A program made the translations under genes and the position numbers. This document shows positions 45,676 to 52,928 of a stretch of 64,000 nucleotides of DNA, one piece after another (positions within the stretch are counted from its first letter, which is position 1; each line of letters begins with the position of its first letter). A model generated the notes under the pieces. It ran no database searches, had not been told where the DNA came from, and saw only the letters and a list, made by a program, of their open reading frames with translations. The DNA is taken from positions 310,001 through 374,000 of the forward strand of contig CAWDDB010000013.1 in the NCBI GenBank assembly GCA_963800975.1. Direction: 5' to 3'. Origin of the DNA: JALYGY01 sp963800975. Its GTDB lineage: Bacteria; Actinomycetota; Rubrobacteria; Rubrobacterales; Rubrobacteraceae.

Positions 45676-45789
45676 GCGAAGGTATTCACGTTCCGAAGAT
45701 AGATGTAATAGGCACTGCCAGGAAGAGCGGGCCCTTCCGAAGATTGTATACGGTTGCGGGGCTTCGCGTGTGACTGCCGATCGGGCGGC

Positions 45790-45813
45790 GCATGATCCGC
45801 CGGCGGATCATGC
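45790..45813. repeat. Perfect 24-bp palindrome
   Basis: The half GCATGATCCGCC (45790-45801) is followed directly by its reverse complement, with no loop. It lies in the 424-base gap between the two reductase genes, about 215 bases upstream of the fabG start. It suits a dimeric DNA-binding protein better than an RNA hairpin. Confidence 0.6.
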
Positions 45814-45910
45814 GGGCTAGCTCCTCTTGGCTTCTCGAAGTTGATCCGTCCGATGGCGCAAGCGACAATGGCGCTCGCGGTGGCCGAGCGAGGCTGGTTC
45901 GTGGCGGATC

Positions 45911-45927
45911 CCGAGGCTAAGCCTCGG
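45911..45927 (-). other. Short hairpin (CCGAGGC-TAA-GCCTCGG)
   Basis: A 7-bp perfect stem with a 3-base loop, 70 bases past the second reductase. It may assist the larger terminator hairpin next to it. Confidence 0.4.
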
Positions 45928-45946
45928 CGGCGGGTGAACACGCGGA

Positions 45947-45974
45947 GAAGGTCCCGCCCGGCGGCGAGACCTTC
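45947..45974 (-). terminator. Terminator-like hairpin after phaB
   Basis: The arms GAAGGTC and GACCTTC (minus strand) are continued by CGCC/GGCG after one mismatch, with a four-base loop. It lies 24 bases beyond the phaB stop. There is no long U-tract. Confidence 0.55.
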
Positions 45975-45997
45975 GAATGACGCGGCGCGTGGACCAG

Positions 45998-46747
45998 CTA
46001 GGTTCTTATGTACACGCCGCCATTAATGTCGAGCGCCTGGCCGGTTATGTAGTCCCCGCCCTCGACGAGGTAGCGAACGGCTTGGGCTATCTCTTCTGGT
46101 TGGCCGAAGCGCCCGAGCGGGATCGTCTTCAGGAGCTTCGCCTTCGCCTCCTCTGGAATGCTTGCGACCATGTCCGTCTCTATAAAGCCGGGACAAATGG
46201 CGTTGACGGTGATGCCGTAGCGGGCGAGTTCCTGGGCCGCCGTCTTGGTGAACCCGAGCAAGCCAGCCTTGGCGGCGGCGTAGTTTGCCTGGCCGATGTT
46301 GCCCGCTTCGCCCACGAACGAGCTCATGTTGACGATCTTGCCGCCGCCCTGCTCGGTCATGTGGGGCAGCGCCGCGTGCACGGTGTAGAAGGCGCTGTTG
46401 AGGTCAACCTGGATCACCGTGTCCCAGTCCTCAACCGAGAGTTTCCTCAGGGTGCGGTCTATGTTTATGCCGGCGTTGTTGACCAGCACGTCTACCCGGT
46501 TGAACTCTTCTATCGTCTTGTCTATGAGGCTCTGGGCCTGCTCCGGGTCCGAGACGTCGGCCTGCACCGCTATCGCCCGCGAGCCGTTGCCATCGATCTT
46601 GCCGACCAGCTCCTCGGCCGGCTCCTTGCTCCGCGAGTAGTTGACCACCACGTGCGCCCCGTTGCTACCCATCTCCTCCGCTATGGCCGCCCCAAGACCT
46701 CGGCTCGCTCCGGTGACGACCACCACAGCTTCTTGCAATGTACCCAT
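45998..46747 (-). CDS. phaB: Acetoacetyl-CoA reductase (PhaB/FabG-type SDR)
   Basis: 249 residues, ATG start with GGAGG eight bases upstream. Motifs are VTGASRGLGAAIA, NNAGIN and NIGQANYAAAKAGLLGFTK with catalytic Tyr and Lys, then ALDINGGVYI. The GQANYAAAKAG and LNSAFYTVHAALPHM phrases are typical of PhaB-type reductases, which reduce acetoacetyl-CoA to (R)-3-hydroxybutyryl-CoA with NADPH. Its promoter is divergent from phaQ across a 463-base gap. It supplies monomer to the synthases encoded downstream. Confidence 0.85.
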   Translation of the reverse strand: MGTLQEAVVVVTGASRGLGAAIAEEMGSNGAHVVVNYSRSKEPAEELVGKIDGNGSRAIAVQADVSDPEQAQSLIDKTIEEFNRVDVLVNNAGINIDRTLRKLSVEDWDTVIQVDLNSAFYTVHAALPHMTEQGGGKIVNMSSFVGEAGNIGQANYAAAKAGLLGFTKTAAQELARYGITVNAICPGFIETDMVASIPEEAKAKLLKTIPLGRFGQPEEIAQAVRYLVEGGDYITGQALDINGGVYIRT

Positions 46748-46783
46748 CTACGTTCCTCCATTCCCGTTATGCTTGTGCAACCA

Positions 46784-46812
46784 AGTTTATTGACGCGATT
46801 TATCCGTCGCAA
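46784..46812 (-). promoter_or_regulatory. phaB promoter
   Basis: Minus-strand TTGCGA (-35, 46807-46812) and TAAACT (-10, 46784-46789) are separated by 17 bases. A CACATAAA element lies just upstream at 46828-46835, in line with the other PHA promoters. Confidence 0.5.
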
Positions 46813-47056
46813 ACTAGGTACCGTGCGCACATAAACCGCGAGACGGCTCGGCACCGACGGGCCGCGGAGCGTTAAGCCAGAGGTACCCCCTGCCGCGCCC
46901 GCGAGCACCCCACGATCGCCGCGTCGAGCGGGAGCCGGATCCCCCGCATCACCGTTCCTTTGTGGGACCAGCCCCCGGCAGTCGCGCCTTCAGGACCTAG
47001 CCGCACGAAGCCCCCGGGATCACCACCGCTTGAGCGAAAATGTACCAGCGGTTCAT

Positions 47057-47109
47057 GTACAATCGGAATGCACTTATGTTCCTACACCATAAGCGTACAA
47101 AATCGGAAT
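47057..47109. repeat. Direct repeats upstream of phaQ
   Basis: GTACAATCGGAAT (47057-47069) recurs as GTACAAAATCGGAAT (47095-47109). ATGTAC also occurs twice at about 47040 and 47055, and TGCACTTATG lies between. The cluster is 65-120 bases upstream of the phaQ promoter and could be a second control region. Confidence 0.5.
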
Positions 47110-47173
47110 CGGGCTTCTCGCCGAGAGGGGGCAGTCCGGTCTTGGATATCCGGTGAAAGGCCTCACTAATTGC

Positions 47174-47208
47174 TTGACACACCGGAACATATATGTAAAA
47201 TGCACATA
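47174..47208 (+). promoter_or_regulatory. phaQ promoter with operator dyad
   Basis: TTGACA (47174-47179), a 16-base spacer and TAAAAT (47196-47201) form a near-consensus promoter. The spacer holds the palindrome ACATATATGT (47187-47196), and the 17-base element TATGTAAAATGCACATA (47192-47208) covers the -10. A repressor bound here would block transcription, so autoregulation by PhaQ is likely. Confidence 0.65.
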
Positions 47209-47210
47209 GG

Positions 47211-47636
47211 ATGGAAGAGAGAGGCATGGACAACGAGGAACGCAAGCACGACACGGAGCGTCCGGCGCCCGGATTCAGGGGGGTAGAGGCGCGGCCGAGG
47301 AACTGGCTGGTTCCGGTCATTCTGCTTTCGCTAAGGGAATGGAACTCGTACGGGTACGAGCTCATGGAGCGAGCCGCTGCCTTTGGGTTTGAGGCGATGA
47401 ACCCTGGGACTCTGTATCGGACGTTGCGGCAGATGGAGAAAGAGGGCATCGTCGAGTCCACCTGGGAGACCTCCAGGGGCGGGCCGGCGCGTCGGATGTA
47501 CACCATCACCGACTCGGGACGTTCGTACCTCGATTTCTGGGCCCAGTCGCTGGAGCAGTACCAGGAGACCATGGACAGCTTCTTCCGGATGTACACGGGC
47601 GCGCCGCCGCGGCCCGAGAACAAGGACGACAAGTAG
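47211..47636 (+). CDS. phaQ: PadR-family PHA-responsive repressor PhaQ
   Basis: 141 residues from ATG 47211; ATG 47226 is an alternative. The PadR winged helix is LVPVILLSLREWNSYGYELMERAAAFGFEAMNPGTLYRTLRQMEKEGIVESTWETSRGGPARRMYTITDSGRSYLDFWAQSLEQY. In Bacillus the homologue represses phasin and synthase genes until PHA granules titrate it; the family signature and the position before phasin genes support the same role. The predicted transcription start lies only a few bases before ATG 47211, so the message may be nearly leaderless. It is cotranscribed with the first phasin-like gene. Confidence 0.87.
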   Translation: MEERGMDNEERKHDTERPAPGFRGVEARPRNWLVPVILLSLREWNSYGYELMERAAAFGFEAMNPGTLYRTLRQMEKEGIVESTWETSRGGPARRMYTITDSGRSYLDFWAQSLEQYQETMDSFFRMYTGAPPRPENKDDK

Positions 47637-47658
47637 CGGCGGGAAAGGAGCTACGAAG

Positions 47659-47991
47659 ATGGCTAACATGGACAAGGCCAACAAGGCGGCGGAGCGGCTC
47701 GCGGAGACCACGCGGGACTCGTTCGGGACGGTCGTGGATCACGCGGTCGGCCTGCAGGAGCGCAACGTGCGCTTCGCCCAGGGGCTGGTCGAAGGTTCGA
47801 TCAAGGAGCTTCGGAGCCAGGCCGAGAGCAACAGGACGATGACGCAGGAGCTCGTCGAGCGCGCCGAGCGGCAGCGCGACGCGTATCAGACTCTCGTCGA
47901 CGAGAGCCTCGACGCCTATATGGACCTGGCGTACGCGCCTCTCTCCTACTACAAGGAGGGCCTGGAGGCTGCCGGTAAGGCCATCAGGTAG
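47659..47991 (+). CDS. Phasin-like PHA granule protein
   Basis: 110 residues, ATG with AAAGGAG upstream. It is almost entirely helical and amphipathic, with LRSQAESNRTMTQELVERAERQRDAYQTLVDES and an aromatic tail (SYYKEGL). This fits the small granule-coat phasins, which bind the polymer surface and control granule size. It starts 22 bases after phaQ and shares the LRxQAESNR phrase with the next phasin-like protein. The family assignment rests on helical pattern and context, not on catalytic residues. Confidence 0.8.
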   Translation: MANMDKANKAAERLAETTRDSFGTVVDHAVGLQERNVRFAQGLVEGSIKELRSQAESNRTMTQELVERAERQRDAYQTLVDESLDAYMDLAYAPLSYYKEGLEAAGKAIR

Positions 47992-48013
47992 CCGCCGGTT
48001 CGGAAGGCGAAAT

Positions 48014-48050
48014 GGGGGGTGGGCCGATGGCCCGCTCCCTTTCTTATTTT
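48014..48050 (+). terminator. Possible terminator after first phasin gene
   Basis: GGGCC (48021-48025) pairs with GGCCC around a GAT loop, flanked by G-rich and C-rich arms, and is followed by TTTCTTATTTT. It may attenuate transcription between the two phasin genes. Confidence 0.45.
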
Positions 48051-48119
48051 CGGGGTTAGAGCACGTACGTACCGGGTAGAAAAAGCCCCAAGTACCTGGC
48101 ACAAGCAAAGGAGTACGAA

Positions 48120-48458
48120 ATGGACGATAAACAGCAAAAGCAGGTAAACGAGGCGGCCGAGAAGTTCGCCGAGGCGATCAAAGAGTCCTATCAGGCCCTC
48201 GCCGAGCGCTCGGTAACGGCGCAGGAGCTAAACGCGCAGTTGACCCAGGACTTCTTCAACGGCGTCATCAACAACCTGCGCACCCAGGCCGAGAGCAACA
48301 GGGCTCTGGCCGACGATCTCATCGAGCAGCAGCGCAAGCAACAGGAAGCTTCGCAGGCGCTCACGCAAGAGTCGGTCAACGCGTACACCGACTTCCTGAA
48401 CTCCATGTTCTCCTACTACCGCGGCAGCCTGGACGAGGCGCAGAAGAACACCAGGTAG
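48120..48458 (+). CDS. Phasin-like PHA granule protein, second copy
   Basis: 112 residues, ATG behind AAAGGAG. Charged amphipathic helices run from residue 5 to the end: QQKQVNEAAEKFAEAIKESYQALAERS, LRTQAESNRALADDLIEQQRKQQEASQ, TDFLNSMFSYYRGSLDEAQ. It aligns with the first phasin-like protein along its length at about one-third identity by eye. A tandem pair suggests different coats or heterodimers. The strong terminator at 48492 ends the unit. Confidence 0.8.
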   Translation: MDDKQQKQVNEAAEKFAEAIKESYQALAERSVTAQELNAQLTQDFFNGVINNLRTQAESNRALADDLIEQQRKQQEASQALTQESVNAYTDFLNSMFSYYRGSLDEAQKNTR

Positions 48459-48491
48459 CGAGCATAGAGAGGCTGCGAGGTAGCGTGCGAG

Positions 48492-48527
48492 GCCCGGGTC
48501 CCCGTGGGGGCTCGGGCTTTGCTTTTT
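48492..48527 (+). terminator. Rho-independent terminator
   Basis: GCCCGGGTCCCC pairs with GGGGCTCGGGC around a short loop and runs into TTTGCTTTTT. It closes the phaQ-phasin transcript. Confidence 0.7.
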
Positions 48528-48528
48528 G

Positions 48529-48544
48529 GTGTATCCTCTTACAC
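48529..48544 (+). promoter_or_regulatory. Inverted repeat before phaA (GTGTA-N6-TACAC)
   Basis: A perfect 5-bp dyad with a 6-base spacer lies 25 bases before the thiolase start. It may be an operator; a matching -10/-35 was not clear. Confidence 0.4.
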
Positions 48545-48568
48545 AAGGTTTAGCGGGAAGGAGCATGC

Positions 48569-49783
48569 ATGAGCTTTGGCAATGGCAACGGCAACGGCGA
48601 GATAGTAATCTCGACGCCCCTGAGGACGGGGATCGGCACCTTCGGCGGCGCGCTCAAGGACACGCCGGCGACTGATCTCGGGGCGACGGTCGGCCAGGAG
48701 GTCATCTCCCGGAGCGGCGTCGAGGGCGAGCAGGTAGATCAGGTGATAGTCGGCAACATCCTGTCCGCGGGCCAGGGCATGAACCCGGGCCGTCAGGTCG
48801 GCATCAAGAGCGGGCTACCGGTCGAGGTACCAGGGTTGACGCTCAACAGGATGTGCGGCTCCGGCTTGCAGGCCGTGGTCTCCGCGGCGCAGGAGATAGC
48901 GCTGGGCGACGCGGACGTGGTCCTCGCCGGAGGCGTAGAGAACATGGATATGGCGCCGTTCCTCATGCCCAAGGGCCGCTACGGCTACAGGATGGGAATG
49001 CCGGACGCCAAGATCTACGACCACATGGTCTACGACGGCCTGTGGGACGTCTTCAACGACTACCACATGGGCGTGACCGCCGAGAACGTCGCCGAAGAGT
49101 ACGGGATCACCCGCGAGGAGTCCGACGCCTACGCCGTGCGCAGCCACCAGCGGGCCGCCAAGGCGCACGAAGAGGAGCAGTTCGACGGCCAGATCGTGCC
49201 CGTCGAGGTGAGGGTGAAGAAGGAGAAGGTGCAGTTCACCGACGACGAGCACATCCGCCCGACCGCTAGCGTCGAGGGTCTCGGCAAGCTCAAGGCGGTC
49301 TTCAAGAAGGACGGCGGCACGGTTACGGCGGGCAACGCCAGCGGCATCAACGACGGCGCGGCCATGATGCTGGTCTCCAGCGAGCGCAGGGCCGAGGAGC
49401 TCGGCCTGAACGTGGCCGGCAGGCTCGTCTCCGCCGCGGTGGCTGGGGTGGACCCGTCCGTTATGGGCACCGGCATGATCCCCGCCTCCCGCGCTGCCTT
49501 GAAGAAGGCAGGCCTCTCCGTCGACGACCTCGACGCCGTCGAGGCTAACGAGGCGTTCTCGTCGATCGCCATAGCCGTGGGACGCGAGCTAGAGGTTCCA
49601 GAGGAGAAGCTTAACCCCGTCGGCGGCGCCGTTGCCCTCGGCCACCCCATCGGGGCCACAGGTGCGGTGCTGACGGTCAAGCTGCTTCACTACCTCGACC
49701 GCACCGGCGGCAAGTACGGCCTCGTGACCCTCTGCATAGGCGGGGGCATGGGAATAGCCGCGATCTTCGAGCGGATCGGTTAA
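48569..49783 (+). CDS. phaA: Acetyl-CoA acetyltransferase (thiolase)
   Basis: 404 residues from ATG 48569 with GAAGGAG upstream. The nucleophilic Cys96 lies in LNRMCGSGLQAV; NEAFSS, GGAVALGHPIGATGA (catalytic His) and CIGGGMGIAA (second Cys) follow. It condenses two acetyl-CoA to acetoacetyl-CoA, the first PHA step, and can also run in beta-oxidation. Its position between phasin and synthase genes supports the biosynthetic role. A terminator follows at 49829. Confidence 0.9.
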   Translation: MSFGNGNGNGEIVISTPLRTGIGTFGGALKDTPATDLGATVGQEVISRSGVEGEQVDQVIVGNILSAGQGMNPGRQVGIKSGLPVEVPGLTLNRMCGSGLQAVVSAAQEIALGDADVVLAGGVENMDMAPFLMPKGRYGYRMGMPDAKIYDHMVYDGLWDVFNDYHMGVTAENVAEEYGITREESDAYAVRSHQRAAKAHEEEQFDGQIVPVEVRVKKEKVQFTDDEHIRPTASVEGLGKLKAVFKKDGGTVTAGNASGINDGAAMMLVSSERRAEELGLNVAGRLVSAAVAGVDPSVMGTGMIPASRAALKKAGLSVDDLDAVEANEAFSSIAIAVGRELEVPEEKLNPVGGAVALGHPIGATGAVLTVKLLHYLDRTGGKYGLVTLCIGGGMGIAAIFERIG

Positions 49784-49828
49784 GCAGTACATAGCTAGCT
49801 GCCGTCAGCGGTCAGCTGAGGGTTGCGA

Positions 49829-49866
49829 GAACGGCGCCCGGGGTTCTCCCGGGCGCCGTTCTCTTT
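49829..49866 (+). terminator. Rho-independent terminator after phaA
   Basis: GAACGGCGCCCGGG (49829-49842) pairs without mismatch with 49848-49861 around a GTTCT loop and is followed by TCTTTC. It closes the thiolase transcript; the GNAT gene converges on it. Confidence 0.8.
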
Positions 49867-49931
49867 CTGCACGGATGCGGCGGGCGCGAGCGGCAGGGTG
49901 TTCGGGGTCTTGCTGAAAGCCGAGAGCTATC

Positions 49932-50456
49932 CTACGCGGCGGTCTCTGGCCGCAGATCTATCTCGACGTGCTCCAGGCCGCCCTCCCAGCGCTGACGCTC
50001 GGGGAGTCCCAGGCTTCGTAGCAGGCCGAGCATAACGCGGTTCTCGCGCATGACGAGCGCGTGCAGGCGCCCTATGCCCCTCTGGCGGGCGGCCTCGATC
50101 AGGTACCGCGTCAGCCCTATCCCGAGCCCCCTTCCCTGATACCGGTCCTCCACCAGCGCCGCGTACTCCGCCCCGTCCGTGCCCGCCTCGCGCTCGTAGC
50201 GCACCACAGCCACGATCTCGTCCTCGTTCTCGGGGTCCAACGCCACCAGCGCGAAGCGGTCCGCGCCGTCGACCTCGGCGAAGCTTCGCGCCCGCTCCTC
50301 CGAGAGCTCCTTTATGGGACCAAAGAAGCGCAACTCGATAGATCGCTCGCTCGAGCGTCCCACGAGCCGTCGCAGAGCCCTGGCGTCGTCGGCCCGGATC
50401 TCGCGCACCGGCACGCACGTCCCGTCCCTCAGCGTTAACACCGCACTAACCGGCAC
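49932..50456 (-). CDS. GNAT-family N-acetyltransferase
   Basis: 174 residues, GTG start. The acetyl-CoA pyrophosphate loop is YQGRGLGIGLTRYLIEAA, preceded by EIVAVVRYEREAGTDGAEYAALVEDR. The N-terminal RPVREIRADDARALRRLVGRSSERSIELRFFGP phrase recalls the GNAT part of acyl-CoA-synthetase acetyltransferases (Pat type), but the regulatory domains of those are absent. A 17-base element nearly identical to the phaQ operator lies just upstream (50490), so it may belong to the PHA regulon. The substrate is unknown. Confidence 0.85.
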   Translation of the reverse strand: MPVSAVLTLRDGTCVPVREIRADDARALRRLVGRSSERSIELRFFGPIKELSEERARSFAEVDGADRFALVALDPENEDEIVAVVRYEREAGTDGAEYAALVEDRYQGRGLGIGLTRYLIEAARQRGIGRLHALVMRENRVMLGLLRSLGLPERQRWEGGLEHVEIDLRPETAA

Positions 50457-50489
50457 GCCGAATCAGATCCCTCGAACGCGCCTTCGCTA

Positions 50490-50506
50490 TATGCCAAATG
50501 CACATA
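50490..50506 (-). promoter_or_regulatory. Operator-like element upstream of GNAT gene
   Basis: TATGCCAAATGCACATA differs from the phaQ element (47192-47208) at two of 17 positions. On the minus strand it lies between a TAGACT-like -35 and a CATATA-like -10. Confidence 0.5.
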
Positions 50507-50569
50507 AGAGTAGTCTACCGTGTCTGGTGGCGAGCGCAAAGGCTGGTACGGTTGCGTCGTATAGAGGCA

Positions 50570-51001
50570 TCAACCCCTGGGCTCTTGCGTATCCCATTCC
50601 TTCGGCGTGTTCGGGTGGACAAGCTCGAGGTACTGGTTCTCCTGGACCTCTAGGTACTCGGCGAGCATCTCCGGGTCCATGCGGCCGGACATGGCTTCCC
50701 TGAGGGTGTCGCGGTTCTGCTGCAGGAGCTGGAGTGCTCGCCTGTGGTCTTCTTCCAGTGAGCCTGTCCAGTTGCTCCTGGATCCCTCGACGGCCTCCTC
50801 GAAGGTCTTGCCCTCGAGTACGAGGGCGGCGAGCTCGACCGCCTTGTACGTGGAGGTTGCCAGGCGGCGCTGGGTGGGGGAGAGGAGCCCGGCGGTCGTG
50901 TTCAGGCTGACGGCGTACCGCAGGAGGTCAGCCACCTGGCGGGCTTCCTCGTCCGTGACCCTCAGCTCGGCTCTGCCGACTTCGTCTCGGGCCTCTGGCA
51001 T
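50570..51001 (-). CDS. Helical protein of unknown function
   Basis: 143 residues, ATG with AGGAG upstream. It is charged and largely helical (DEEARQVADLLRYAVSLNTTAGLL, RRLATSTYKAVELAALVLEGKTFEEAVEGS, HRRALQLLQQNRDTLREAMSGRMDPEMLAEYLEVQENQYLELV). It follows the acyl-CoA dehydrogenase gene by nine bases and is probably co-translated. I do not recognise a family; a granule-associated or accessory role is only a guess from context. Confidence 0.6.
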   Translation of the reverse strand: MPEARDEVGRAELRVTDEEARQVADLLRYAVSLNTTAGLLSPTQRRLATSTYKAVELAALVLEGKTFEEAVEGSRSNWTGSLEEDHRRALQLLQQNRDTLREAMSGRMDPEMLAEYLEVQENQYLELVHPNTPKEWDTQEPRG

Positions 51002-51010
51002 GGTCTTCTC

Positions 51011-52270
51011 CTAGTCGCTACTATCTTCGGCGCGCCGCAGCTTGCCGTCTCTGTCCGGTGTTTGCGGGGGTCTAGGGGCGAAGGCGCGGTGGCCGGTAAT
51101 GGCCTGGCCCACGATCAGGGTGTTCACGTCGTTGGTCCCCTCGTAGGAGTAGACCCCTTCCAGATCCGCCATGTGCTCCATGACCCGGTAGTCGAGCAGG
51201 ACGCCGTTGCCCCCCAGCACGTCGCGGGCGAGGGCGGCTATGGTGCGCGCCTTGGCGACGTTGTTCATCTTGAACATCGAGACCGTCGGGGCGTCGAGAC
51301 GGCCCGCGTCCTTGAGGCGCCCGACGTGGATGGAGAGGAGCTGGCTCAGGGAGATCTCGTTAACCATGGAGACGAGTTTCTGTTGCACCAGCTGGAACGA
51401 AGCTATGGGCTGTCCGAACTGCTCGCGCTCGCTGGCATAGGCGAGGGCCGTCTCGTAGCAGTCCGTGGCCTGCCCGAGACCGTCCCAGCCGACCCCGTAG
51501 CGCGAGTGGGTAAGGACCGAGAGCGTGGACCCAAGCCCGTCAGCCTCGGGCAGGCGGTTCTTCTCCGGGATGCGACAATCCTCCAGCCTCACGTGCGTCT
51601 GCCACGCGGCGCGCTGGGATCCCTTCCGCGGCAGCACGTCGGCGCGGTAGCCGGGGTTGTCGCCCCCGACCAGGAAGCCGCTGATGCGCCCGTTCTCGGT
51701 GCGGGCCCAGATCACCGCGACGTCCGCGAAGGAGGCGTTGCCGATCCACTTCTTCTCCCCGTTCAGGACGTAGCCGCCATTCTTCGCTACCGCCGTGGTC
51801 GCCATGGAGCCAGGATCGGAGCCCGCTTCTGGCTCCGTAAGGCCGAAACAGCCGACCTTCTCGCACCTCGCCATGGGGGGCAGCCACTCGCGCTTCTGTT
51901 CCTCGGAGCCGAGCTCGTGGATCGCGCTCATCGCCAGCCCGCTCTGCACGTGCAAGAACGTCGAGAGGCTTCCCGAGCCGCGCGCCAGCTCGGCTATCGC
52001 CAGCCCGTAGGCGACGTTGTTCCATCCGGCACAACCGTACTCCTCCCCGATCGTGCCGCCCATGATCCCTAGCCCGCCCAGACGCGGCAAGAGATCGAAC
52101 GGAAACTCGGCCCTGTCCCAGTAACCCGACGCAGACGGGATGATCTCCTCGTCCACCACCGCGCGTACCCGGTCCCGGATCCCCCGCTCCTCGTCGGTGA
52201 GGAGGCTGCCAGCATCCACGAAGTCTACCGGCCGCGTCCCCCGGCGCGTTCCCTCGGGCGTGACGGTCAT
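51011..52270 (-). CDS. Acyl-CoA dehydrogenase (glutaryl-CoA dehydrogenase-like)
   Basis: 419 residues, ATG start. FAD-binding motifs are CFGLTEPEAGSDPGSM and KKWIGNASFADVAVIWAR, with catalytic Glu377 in YSYEGTNDVNTLIVG. It is a paralogue of the 41063 gene; the GLTEP and ASFQLVQQKL phrases align, but the substrate-site Arg region differs. It would oxidise an acyl-CoA and could feed crotonyl- or enoyl-CoA to PHA synthesis. It heads a two-gene unit with the helical 143-residue protein. Confidence 0.88.
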   Translation of the reverse strand: MTVTPEGTRRGTRPVDFVDAGSLLTDEERGIRDRVRAVVDEEIIPSASGYWDRAEFPFDLLPRLGGLGIMGGTIGEEYGCAGWNNVAYGLAIAELARGSGSLSTFLHVQSGLAMSAIHELGSEEQKREWLPPMARCEKVGCFGLTEPEAGSDPGSMATTAVAKNGGYVLNGEKKWIGNASFADVAVIWARTENGRISGFLVGGDNPGYRADVLPRKGSQRAAWQTHVRLEDCRIPEKNRLPEADGLGSTLSVLTHSRYGVGWDGLGQATDCYETALAYASEREQFGQPIASFQLVQQKLVSMVNEISLSQLLSIHVGRLKDAGRLDAPTVSMFKMNNVAKARTIAALARDVLGGNGVLLDYRVMEHMADLEGVYSYEGTNDVNTLIVGQAITGHRAFAPRPPQTPDRDGKLRRAEDSSD

Positions 52271-52441
52271 CTTTGATCCTCCAAGCTACGCTCCCCCGCT
52301 CTCCCCGATGTTCCAAGCATAGGTCGTGGCACCGCCGGGGTCAATCCGGCACGCTGCAGTGGACCGCATCATCTATTGGCTGGCGTGCCAAGGTTCATAG
52401 AAAGCCGGTGCCTTCGGTGCCAATGAGAGCAAGTTCACGTT

Positions 52442-52486
52442 TTACACATAAATGTAACTTTACCTTATATGTATTCAGCATATAAT
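52442..52486 (+). promoter_or_regulatory. Promoter with two dyads upstream of a small gene
   Basis: TATAAT (52481-52486) is preceded 16 bases earlier by a TTTACC-like -35 (52459-52464). Two perfect dyads flank them: TTACA-N6-TGTAA (52442-52457) and TATATG-N7-CATATA (52466-52484), the second lying between -35 and -10. CACATAAATG in the first dyad also occurs in the fabG promoter. Confidence 0.6.
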
Positions 52487-52585
52487 CTGGTGGTAGGGTG
52501 GAGCCATGCGTACCGTGACAGGCGCCTTCGCGTCTTGGCCGCGGGCGGCTCCAAGAAATGGTCGAGAGTTGAGAGGTGAGACGAC

Positions 52586-52765
52586 GTGAAAGATGCATTG
52601 TATAGGATAGCGTTACAGAGCACGGACAGGAGCAAGATGCGCGGCAGGCGCGCTGAGGCGTCCAGCGAAGAGGATTTCACCGGGTTCTTCTTTCGGATGC
52701 CAGATGAGAGCTGCGACGCCGCCGAGGAGGACCGTCGGCTCCTCTCCGGCCGCGCGGCCGAATAG
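52586..52765 (+). CDS. Small 59-residue protein of unknown function
   Basis: GTG at 52586 is preceded five bases upstream by GAGAGGTGAG, and the frame closes with TAG at 52763-52765. The product starts MKDALYRIALQSTDRSKM, then has GRRAEASSEEDFTGFFFRMPDESC and an acidic/basic tail (EEDRRLLSGRAAE). FTGFFFRM is strongly hydrophobic and could bind a membrane or polymer surface. It lies 100 bases after the dyad promoter and before the hydrolase and phaC genes. No homologue family is known to me. Confidence 0.6.
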   Translation: MKDALYRIALQSTDRSKMRGRRAEASSEEDFTGFFFRMPDESCDAAEEDRRLLSGRAAE

Positions 52766-52928
52766 CACTTCGGGCGGAGAACTCACGAAAGAGGGTTACG
52801 TATATCGGGCTCTTGAGGTCCTCGGAAACGACCCGGGCGCGGCGTCTTCGAGCTCGGGTTCCGTCCACGCCCGGTAAGGGACCGCCAACCTGGACCGGGT
52901 CAATCCCCGGTCTTGGGGGGTGGCGACG

